A stretch of 64,000 nt of DNA, taken from positions 3,906,001-3,970,000 of the forward strand of contig NZ_CP017603.1 of NCBI RefSeq assembly GCF_001854185.1, in the 5' to 3' direction. This document shows positions 19,733 to 26,693 of this stretch, in pieces (the stretch's first letter is position 1; every line of letters starts with the position of its first letter). Below the pieces are notes generated by a model, which did not search any database, was not told where the DNA came from, and worked only from the letters and a program-made list of their open reading frames with translations. Source of the stretch: Clostridium formicaceticum. GTDB taxonomy: Bacteria; Bacillota; Clostridia; Peptostreptococcales; Natronincolaceae. A program made the position numbers and the translations under genes.

Positions 19733-19790
19733 AAAAAAACCACGGGAGACTTCATCCTTCCTTTCATAGGAAAATGAAACCTTCGTGGTT
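19733..19790 (-). terminator. Strong hairpin upstream of the binding-protein gene
   Basis: On the minus strand AACCACGAAGG...TCATTTTCC pairs with GGAAGGATGA...CCCGTGGTT, followed by a T run at 19740-19733. It may end readthrough from the EamA gene or act as an attenuator in the leader of the binding-protein gene. The remainder of the 350-base gap holds a perfect AGGAGGTG near 19704-19711 followed by a possible eight-codon frame, and nothing else I recognise. Confidence 0.65.
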
Positions 19791-19980
19791 TTGCGTGCAA
19801 AATTATATTTTTGTAATTCCTTTTAAAATACTATTGAAAATCCTAATAAGCCGTTATGCAAGGATAACCTCATGCCATCCTTTGTTATAATAGTAACAAA
19901 CTTTTGAAAATCTTTCAAGCTTTATTTTTGAAATTGTCAAAAAAGTTAGTTTATAGCAAAGCATGTTATAAATTGCTGAA

Positions 19981-20895
19981 TTATACCGACAACTTTTCTT
20001 GTTGTCTCTCCTTCAATTTTCTTTCCAACATCCCAGTTGTAAAATACACCCCAGTAAAGACAAACAAGCCTCCAGCAATTTGCGCTGCTGTGATGCTTTC
20101 ACCAAGACTCCAACTAATAAGAGCAGTAAAAACAGGCATGAGGTTAATAAATATTCCCGCCTTACTTGCACCAATTTCACGGATAGCCATATTCCAAAAA
20201 ACAAAAGAACAAACAGAGGCACAAATAGCGATATACAGCACACCTATAATAGCTAATAAGCTTAACTGTGTTAGATTCATTCCTTCACGAATAATAAAAG
20301 GTAACATCAAAGCTATAGCAAACAAAGCAGATATAGCTGTAGCTGTAATAGGAGGAATCATATTGCCTACCCTTTTTCCTATAATCGAATAGAGGGTCCA
20401 GACAACAACAGCAAACAACATGATCAAGTCTCCTCTGTTATATTGCATTTGGAAAACCTCCATTAGGTTTCCTTCTGTTAAAACCAATAAAACACCTATC
20501 AAAGAAATTAGAATCCCTAAGATCTGTAACTTTGATATTCTTTCTCCAAGCATAATCACCGAAAGCACCGCAATCGTCCCAGGAGCTAAAGAATTCACTA
20601 GTGCTGCATTGGTGGCAGAGGTGTAGTCCAACGCTGCATAGAGGGATAAGTTATAACAAATGATTCCTAAAATCCCCATCATAACCAAAGGCTTCCATGA
20701 TTTACCTGCCTTCCTCCACTCGGGTTTTTCTAGAAAGTGAGCTGTAGGAAATAGTAATAAGACTGCTAATACCCAACGAGAAAAGGTAATAGCAAGGGGC
20801 GTCATCTCTGCGGTCACATATTTTCCAAATACATAGTTACCTGCCCAAAACAAATTACATACAATCAACAATATCCAAACTCTATACTTACTCAT
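19981..20895 (-). CDS. EamA/DMT-family transporter
   Basis: A 304-residue inner-membrane protein with ten hydrophobic segments in two EamA repeats. Each repeat begins with the family pattern (NLFWAGNYVFGK; VVVWTLYSIIGKRV), and DYTSATNAALVNSLAPGTIAVLS and GASKAGIFINLMPVFTALISW mark the repeat ends. DMT exporters move metabolites such as amino acids or purines. AAGGAG precedes the ATG. It lies upstream of the Opp/ABC operon on the same strand, separated by a strong hairpin, so a functional link is only suggestive. Confidence 0.9.
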   Translation of the reverse strand: MSKYRVWILLIVCNLFWAGNYVFGKYVTAEMTPLAITFSRWVLAVLLLFPTAHFLEKPEWRKAGKSWKPLVMMGILGIICYNLSLYAALDYTSATNAALVNSLAPGTIAVLSVIMLGERISKLQILGILISLIGVLLVLTEGNLMEVFQMQYNRGDLIMLFAVVVWTLYSIIGKRVGNMIPPITATAISALFAIALMLPFIIREGMNLTQLSLLAIIGVLYIAICASVCSFVFWNMAIREIGASKAGIFINLMPVFTALISWSLGESITAAQIAGGLFVFTGVYFTTGMLERKLKERQQEKLSV

Positions 20896-21049
20896 TTTTA
20901 TCCATCTCCTTCATAAAAATATGTAAATTCTTTGATGTTTATTAAAATAATTCTTTATCTTCCTCTTATTGAATAAATACTATTATACATCTTAATTCTT
21001 TTTTCCTCAATACAATGACTTATTTGATTCCATCGGAGAATATTTTATA

Positions 21050-21100
21050 ATAAACTTAAAACCACATTAGATATATTCTCTAATGTGGTTTTAAGTTTAT
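21050..21100. terminator. Terminator of the kdu operon
   Basis: A near-perfect stem of about 21 bp (ATAAACTTAAAACCACATTAG against CTAATGTGGTTTTAAGTTTAT) with a short loop, just after the last gene of the operon. Confidence 0.8.
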
Positions 21101-21136
21101 AGATATTTTATTCGTATATTTAATACTTTATTAGCA

Positions 21137-21898
21137 TTATCTTGCTAGCCAGCCGCCATCTACTGCTATGGTATAGCCATTGACATAGTTTGCAGCAGAG
21201 GATGCAAGGAATACAACCGGACCTTTAAGATCTTCAGCTACACCCCATCTTCCTGCTGGAACTCTACTTAGAATCTCATTGCTTCTTGATTCATCTGCCC
21301 TTAAAGCAGCAGTATTATCGGTTGCCATGTATCCTGGAGCAATAGCATTCACATTGATATTATGCTTAGCCCATTCATTTGCCATGAGTCTTGTAATACC
21401 CATTACGCCAGATTTTGAAGCTGTATAAGAAGGTACTCTTATGCCTCCTTGGAAAGAAAGCATAGATGCAACATTTACAATCTTACCACCTGTATTTTGT
21501 TCAATAAACTGTTTTGCAACCGCTTGACTTAAAAAGAATACCGTCTTTATATTGATGTTCATAACATCGTCCCAATCTTTTTCCGAGAAATTTATAGCAT
21601 CTTCACGTCTGATGATCCCTGCATTGTTTACAAGAATATCTATTTTACCAAAATTACTAACAGCAGCTTCAACAACCTTTGCGATAGACGCCATTTCCAT
21701 AAGATTTACCTGTATTCCGACAAACTTTCTTCCTAGGCCTTCTACAAGAGTTTTTGTTTCATCTACATCAAGATAATCCACACCAACGATATCTGCTCCA
21801 GCTTCTGCAAGAGCTAAAGCCATGCCCTGTCCAAGTCCTGTCCTGCACCCAGTTACAATTGCAACTTTATTATTTAATTCAAAGTTATTTAAAATCAT
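21137..21898 (-). CDS. kduD: KduD-type SDR: 2-dehydro-3-deoxy-D-gluconate 5-dehydrogenase
   Basis: A classical SDR of about 253 residues: TGCRTGLGQGMA cofactor motif, NNAG, catalytic SMLSF...YTASK, and the C-terminal GYTIAVDGGWLAR, all typical of KduD. KduD reduces 2,5-diketo-3-deoxygluconate to 2-keto-3-deoxygluconate after KduI. The start is the ATG at 21898 behind AAGGAGG, not the upstream in-frame codon at 21919. Last gene of the operon. Confidence 0.9.
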   Translation of the reverse strand: MILNNFELNNKVAIVTGCRTGLGQGMALALAEAGADIVGVDYLDVDETKTLVEGLGRKFVGIQVNLMEMASIAKVVEAAVSNFGKIDILVNNAGIIRREDAINFSEKDWDDVMNINIKTVFFLSQAVAKQFIEQNTGGKIVNVASMLSFQGGIRVPSYTASKSGVMGITRLMANEWAKHNINVNAIAPGYMATDNTAALRADESRSNEILSRVPAGRWGVAEDLKGPVVFLASSAANYVNGYTIAVDGGWLAR

Positions 21899-21948
21899 AT
21901 TTAGCCTCCTTAGTTTCATGATATTTTTGAATATTTATTCTTACAATC

Positions 21949-23253
21949 CTATAGCAAATTAAGCCATGAAGGAATAGCCAGTGTAAGTACTGGTATATAT
22001 GTTACAACCAATAGTACAACAATCGTTACAATAAAATAAGGTATTAACTGTCTTACAACATCCTCTATCTTTAAGCCTGCAATACGACAACCAGTAAAGA
22101 GAATAGGGCCAACTGGAGGGGTAATTGTACCTATGCATAGATTTAAAACCAGCATAATCCCAAAGTGTACCGGATGCATGCCAAACTCTGCTACTATGGG
22201 GAGAAATATTGGCGTAAAAATCAGTACTGCAGGTGTTGGATCCATGAATGTACCCACTACTAGAAGCACAACATTCATTATTAAAAGTATAATAACTGGA
22301 TTGTTGGTTAATCCCAAAAGTATAGTAGCAATAAGCATTGGTATTTTCGTAAATGCCATAACCCATGACATTACAGAAGATACTCCTATCATAAAGATAA
22401 CAATGGCGGTCATTTTTGCTGTTTCAAGAAATATGTTAGGAAGATCCTTTACCTTTATACTTCTATAAACAAAAGATAAAGCAAGGGAGTAAACAACAGA
22501 AATCGCTGATCCTTCTGTTGCTGTAAAAACACCGCCAAGAATCCCGCCGATGACGATAACAATCAACAAAAGACTTGGAATAGCATCGATAAATACTGCA
22601 GATGCCTCTTTGAAGGTAGGCCTTTGGGTACTTTGATAACCTAACTTTTTAGCAAAAATCCCAGCCACCGTCATAACACCAAGACCCCAAAGTATCCCCG
22701 GAATATACCCTGCCATAAATAATGCTGCAATAGATACCCCGCCTGCAACGGTTGAATAAACAATTAAAGTATTGCTTGGAGGAATCAACATTCCCGATGG
22801 TGCTGAAGCAATATTTACCGCTGCACTATAGGACTTGCTGTATCCTTCCTTTTCTTGAAGGGGTCCCATTGTTCCCCCAACTGCTGCTGCAGCTGCCACA
22901 CCAGAGCCGCTGATTGCTCCAAATAACATATTAGCAACAACATTTGACTGTGCCAGCGCCCCCGGTAGTCTACCGCTTATTACCTTGGCACAGTTTATCA
23001 ATCTTCTAGCAATGCCACCATTATTCATAATAATTCCTGCAAGGATAAAGAAAGGAATTGCAAGAAGAGAAAATGAGTTTGTTCCTGTAAAAATTCTCTG
23101 AGATGCTGTTATCATAGCATTATTAAAGGGCAGTATATACATCATGGCAAGGGTAGACCCAAGGCCTATACTTACACTTATAGGAACACCTATCATAAGA
23201 AGAATAGGGACTGCTATCAACATAATCATCGCAGGTTGTGTAGCTAATTCCAT
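21949..23253 (-). CDS. dctM: TRAP transporter large permease (DctM/SiaM type)
   Basis: About 434 residues and a dozen hydrophobic segments. The DctM signature is complete: GVPISVSIGLG, SLLAIPFFILAGIIMNNGGIARRL, the NVVANMLFGAISGSGVAAAAAVGGTMGP block, MDPTPAVLIFTPIFLPI, and LNLCIGTITPPVGPILF. It is the ion-coupled translocation subunit. Start taken as the ATG at 23253 with GGGAG upstream. Confidence 0.95.
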   Translation of the reverse strand: MELATQPAMIMLIAVPILLMIGVPISVSIGLGSTLAMMYILPFNNAMITASQRIFTGTNSFSLLAIPFFILAGIIMNNGGIARRLINCAKVISGRLPGALAQSNVVANMLFGAISGSGVAAAAAVGGTMGPLQEKEGYSKSYSAAVNIASAPSGMLIPPSNTLIVYSTVAGGVSIAALFMAGYIPGILWGLGVMTVAGIFAKKLGYQSTQRPTFKEASAVFIDAIPSLLLIVIVIGGILGGVFTATEGSAISVVYSLALSFVYRSIKVKDLPNIFLETAKMTAIVIFMIGVSSVMSWVMAFTKIPMLIATILLGLTNNPVIILLIMNVVLLVVGTFMDPTPAVLIFTPIFLPIVAEFGMHPVHFGIMLVLNLCIGTITPPVGPILFTGCRIAGLKIEDVVRQLIPYFIVTIVVLLVVTYIPVLTLAIPSWLNLL

Positions 23254-23273
23254 TTCATCAACTCCCAATTCAA

Positions 23274-23774
23274 TTAAGTTGTTTTGCTTTTTAGGGCTTC
23301 TTTTTTGAAGAAACCCTTAGCAATATCAATAATATTACACAAACTATAGAATGTCGTTAATACCCCACATACAGGCAGCATTCCGTATAAGACACCTATC
23401 TTTATCGGCAATACTGAATCCTGCTGTGTCATAGTAAGAAGTACATTCTTATAACCTCCAAGCACCAATATACCTAAAGCAAATGCTATGATAATAAGTT
23501 CAATAATGATATCGACAACTAAGCCTGTAGATCCAGTAAATTTTTCCTTTATAAAAACAATAGACATATGCTCTCTCTTTCCAAATACATAGGATGAAGC
23601 CAATAAAACAAGCCAAACAAACATGTATTTAGACAACTGCTCTGTAATTACACTTGGATTTTTGAAGAAATATCTTGTGACAACCTGCCATGTTACCAAG
23701 GCTGTCATTGCACCAACAAAAGTTATACATATCAACTCGATAATTTTATCTACAAATTTTCTTATCGTTTGCAT
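23274..23774 (-). CDS. dctQ: TRAP transporter small permease (DctQ type)
   Basis: About 166 residues with four membrane segments and the DctQ motifs VTWQVVTRYFF (residues ~25-35) and FVWLVLLASSYVFGKREHMSI. It joins the large subunit to make the membrane complex. Start taken as the ATG at 23774 with GGAG eight bases upstream. Lies directly between dctP and dctM. Confidence 0.92.
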   Translation of the reverse strand: MQTIRKFVDKIIELICITFVGAMTALVTWQVVTRYFFKNPSVITEQLSKYMFVWLVLLASSYVFGKREHMSIVFIKEKFTGSTGLVVDIIIELIIIAFALGILVLGGYKNVLLTMTQQDSVLPIKIGVLYGMLPVCGVLTTFYSLCNIIDIAKGFFKKEALKSKTT

Positions 23775-23813
23775 TTTATTCACTCCAAATCATACTTTAT
23801 GAAACAAGCAGAA

Positions 23814-24830
23814 TTAATTTTTTATTATTTCAGCCTTTGCTCTTATGTTGTCATAAAGCTCTTTAAATTCAGGGTCCTGTGTAAGTTCTTCGTGAAGTGG
23901 CTTAACGTTTTCCTGGAATAACTTAATATCAGGATATACAAATTCTGCACCATTCTCTTCAGCTGTCTTCTTTGCAATTTCTGCATCTACCTCCCATAGA
24001 TCAAGTTCTAAGACTGTAGCATTCTTGATTTCCTCGTCAAAGATAGCTCTATGTTCTTCTGACATACCATTATAAATATCTTGATTAATGATCAGTAAAT
24101 CTGGAATCATAAGATGCTGTGTATAAGAATAATACTTTGCTACTTCATAGTGCTTCATATGGGCATAGATAAGCTCATTGTTTTCACCACCATCAATAAC
24201 GCCAGATTGGGTAGCAGTATAAACTTCACTTTGCGCCATAGGTGTACCTACACCTCCCATGTACCTCATCATCTTAACATTTGTATCACTTTCCATAATT
24301 CTTATCTTTAAACCCTTTAAATCATCAGGGGTATTTATTGGCTTATTCGTATATACATTTCTTACACCAGCATGGAATGCAGTAAGAACAGTAAATCCTT
24401 TGTCCGCTGTAGACTTGAAAAGCTCTCCTACAATAGCATCATCAGTAAACACTGCATTCTGATGGTCTTTACTATCATAGATATAAGGAAGACCTAGTAT
24501 TGAAAACTTTTTGTTAAAGTTTTCTACAAGGCTGTTAGCAACGATAGACATTCCTACGGCACCTGTCTGAACCAATTCAACAGTTTCACGCTGAGGCCCA
24601 AGAAGCTCATTGGGATAAAGCTCAATCTTATAAGCACCGTTCGTTCTTTCAAAAATCTGTTCCCCAAAATGTTCCATAGCTTTATATTGAGGATGTGTTT
24701 CAGGTTGATTGAAGGCTACTTTAATCACTTGCGTATTACTTGCATTTGTAGTCTCCGTCTGCTTTCCAGTGCAGGCACTGAGTGTTACCATTAAAGCTAT
24801 TAAGATGAATGCAAAAATTCTCTTTTTCAT
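23814..24830 (-). CDS. dctP: TRAP transporter substrate-binding lipoprotein (DctP type)
   Basis: A 338-residue DctP-family binding protein with lipobox LSAC (Cys20). The conserved arginine motif that grips the substrate carboxylate is in GLKIRIMES, followed by TATQSGVIDGGENN. The cargo is therefore a carboxylate. Position between kduI and kduD points to an unsaturated or deoxy-keto uronate released from pectin, alginate or glycosaminoglycans. Confidence 0.92.
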   Translation of the reverse strand: MKKRIFAFILIALMVTLSACTGKQTETTNASNTQVIKVAFNQPETHPQYKAMEHFGEQIFERTNGAYKIELYPNELLGPQRETVELVQTGAVGMSIVANSLVENFNKKFSILGLPYIYDSKDHQNAVFTDDAIVGELFKSTADKGFTVLTAFHAGVRNVYTNKPINTPDDLKGLKIRIMESDTNVKMMRYMGGVGTPMAQSEVYTATQSGVIDGGENNELIYAHMKHYEVAKYYSYTQHLMIPDLLIINQDIYNGMSEEHRAIFDEEIKNATVLELDLWEVDAEIAKKTAEENGAEFVYPDIKLFQENVKPLHEELTQDPEFKELYDNIRAKAEIIKN

Positions 24831-24873
24831 AATATTTCCTCCCTAATATGTTTATTTTAATGAATATTACATA

Positions 24874-25716
24874 CTACCTTAAATCATTGGTCTTCACATG
24901 GTCCATGTCATCAAAAGTTCTGTTTTCTCCTGCCATAGCCCATATAAATGCATAATTGCTTGTCCCACAGCCACTGTGTATCGACCAGCTTGGTGATATC
25001 ACTGCCTGTTCATTTTGCATGATAATATTTCTGGTTTGCTGTGGTTCACCCATGAAGTGAAAAACTACATTATCCTCAGTGAGGTTAAAATACATATATA
25101 CTTCCATTCTTCTCTCATGTGTATGACATGGCATGGAATTCCACACACAACCTGGCTCTAGAATAGTACAACCCATAGATAATTGACAGGTTTCAAGAAC
25201 CGCTGGATGGATCAATTGATATAATACACGTTTATTTGATGTTTCGGTACTTCCAAGCTCTACTCTATTGGCTATGTCAAGCGTAATTAGCTTCGTCTCA
25301 AATTTTGTATGTGCAGGTGCAGAACACATATAAAACTTAGCTGGATTTGTAGGATCATCGCTTTTGAAATTTATACTAAGACTACCTTTACCTATATATA
25401 ATCCGTTTAACCTTTCCAGCTTATATTCTTCTCCATCCACCACCACGCTGCCAGTACCACCAATATTGATAATCCCAAGCTCACGTCGTTCAAGAAAGTA
25501 CTCCACGCCAAGATTTTTTTTACAATCTATATTCTTCTCAATATCAATAACTTGAGATACTGGCATGACACCTATAACAATAACTCTATCTATATGAGAA
25601 TATGTAGACAAAACATTGTCTGCTTCGAAAAGTTTCTCAATAAGAAATTCTTCCCTTAGTTTTTCTGTATCATATGTTTTTGCATCTTTCTGGTTCGCAC
25701 TATATCTTATATCCAT
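24874..25716 (-). CDS. kduI: 5-keto-4-deoxyuronate isomerase
   Basis: KduI isomerises 4-deoxy-L-threo-5-hexosulose uronate to 2,5-diketo-3-deoxygluconate. The 280-residue cupin has the expected length and the metal site MPCHTHERRMEVYMYF (two His, Glu) with a later histidine in SPSWSIHSGCGTSNYAFIWAMAGEN. The N-terminus MDIRYSANQKDAKTYDTEKLREEFL is diagnostic. AGGAGG precedes the ATG. First structural gene after its GntR regulator. Confidence 0.95.
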   Translation of the reverse strand: MDIRYSANQKDAKTYDTEKLREEFLIEKLFEADNVLSTYSHIDRVIVIGVMPVSQVIDIEKNIDCKKNLGVEYFLERRELGIINIGGTGSVVVDGEEYKLERLNGLYIGKGSLSINFKSDDPTNPAKFYMCSAPAHTKFETKLITLDIANRVELGSTETSNKRVLYQLIHPAVLETCQLSMGCTILEPGCVWNSMPCHTHERRMEVYMYFNLTEDNVVFHFMGEPQQTRNIIMQNEQAVISPSWSIHSGCGTSNYAFIWAMAGENRTFDDMDHVKTNDLR

Positions 25717-25775
25717 AATTTCCTCCTACGATAACCTTATATTATTGCAACAGTTGCTACATAACCAAGAGATAG

Positions 25776-26462
25776 TTAAATAAAATAATGGCTTAGTTCA
25801 TTATATACTCTGTCTCCTAGTCTATCGATATTTCCATGAAGGTGCCGATCTATAAGCTCTTGCACCTTATCTTTTTTAGCATTTTTGATAATATCAAACA
25901 ATTCACAGTGTTCCTCATATAGCCTATCAAAACAAGCTAGTGCTACGATATCCAACATTCTAAATCTTGTATAATACACTTGAAACTCCTGGATAATCTG
26001 CCAAAGTTTCCTCTTTCCTGCAAAATCAAAACAAATAGCATGAAATTCACTGTCTACACTATAAAACTTAGCTGGATCTATGTTAGGACTTTTAACAATC
26101 TCTTCTTGTCTTTTTAGGTTTTCTGATAACTTTGAAATTACTTCATCAGGTATTTTACCAATAATTTCTTTTAGCACTGTGCTTTCAAGAACAGTTCGCA
26201 TATAAATAATTTCTTTAATAAGCTCCATATCAAGCAATGTGACATAGGTGCCCTTTTGTGGAACAATTTCTATAAATTTTTCACTACTAAGCCTTAAAAA
26301 AGCTGTTTTTACTGGCGTTCTAGAAACATTGTATTGCTTGGATATCTCATTTTCGCTGATGAGTTGACCAGGAGCAAGTTTCAAACTTAATATATCTTCC
26401 TTTAAGGCACGATAAATCTCATCACTATTCATACTTTTGCTTTTAAAATGTTCGTTTGTCAT
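25776..26462 (-). CDS. GntR/FadR (FCD) family regulator of the kdu operon
   Basis: A 228-residue regulator with N-terminal winged helix (about residues 12-80; GQLISENEISKQYNVSRTPVKTAFLRLSSE) and C-terminal FCD ligand domain with HAICFD and late histidine motifs. It heads the kduI-TRAP-kduD operon, 59 bases before kduI. The palindrome at 26543-26558 sits just downstream of its -10 box, so it probably represses its own operon and is released by a uronate intermediate. It is paralogous to the regulator at 6970-7674. Confidence 0.9.
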   Translation of the reverse strand: MTNEHFKSKSMNSDEIYRALKEDILSLKLAPGQLISENEISKQYNVSRTPVKTAFLRLSSEKFIEIVPQKGTYVTLLDMELIKEIIYMRTVLESTVLKEIIGKIPDEVISKLSENLKRQEEIVKSPNIDPAKFYSVDSEFHAICFDFAGKRKLWQIIQEFQVYYTRFRMLDIVALACFDRLYEEHCELFDIIKNAKKDKVQELIDRHLHGNIDRLGDRVYNELSHYFI

Positions 26463-26542
26463 TTTATCACCTCCTCGTTAGTTTAATAACCGTATTCTAT
26501 TTCTATGCAATAACCCGCTAGTTGCATTCTTGAGTTCTTGAA

Positions 26543-26558
26543 TGCTTGCATGCAAGTT
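26543..26558. promoter_or_regulatory. Palindromic operator of the kdu operon
   Basis: TGCTTGCATGCAAGTT contains the perfect palindrome CTTGCATGCAAG and matches the uxuA operator at 12 of 16 positions. It overlaps a second inverted repeat (GCATTC at 26524-26529, GAATGC at 26540-26545). It lies about ten bases downstream of the -10 box, close to the layout at uxuA. Confidence 0.65.
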
Positions 26559-26567
26559 TATAGTTTT

Positions 26568-26596
26568 AATATAGCATAAGATTCTTTCTCTGTAAA
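26568..26596 (-). promoter_or_regulatory. Sigma-A promoter of the kdu operon
   Basis: Minus-strand TTTACA (26596-26591) and TATATT (26573-26568) with a 17-base spacer, directly upstream of the operator. Confidence 0.6.
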
Positions 26597-26629
26597 GTTA
26601 TTTATGAAATCTTTTTCTTTATTATGAAG

Positions 26630-26670
26630 AAAGACCCAAACACATTACATTTCTTAGCGTTTGGGTCTTT
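26630..26670. terminator. Terminator of the ter/calcium ATPase operon
   Basis: AAAGACCCAAAC (26630-26641) pairs exactly with GTTTGGGTCTTT (26659-26670). It follows the calcium ATPase gene and insulates the kdu promoter. Confidence 0.75.
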
Positions 26671-26693
26671 TGTTAATCAATTTTTCATTACTT

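Noticed and set aside
19904-20392. 162-codon plus-strand frame opposite the EamA gene
   Set aside because: Antisense shadow of a clear membrane protein; its sequence is low-complexity Ile/Pro/Lys with no ribosome binding site.
22961-23030. Possible programmed frameshift in the dctM region, prompted by a 135-codon overlapping frame at 21959-22366
   Set aside because: DctM is full length and all motifs are in one frame; the other frame is a shadow.
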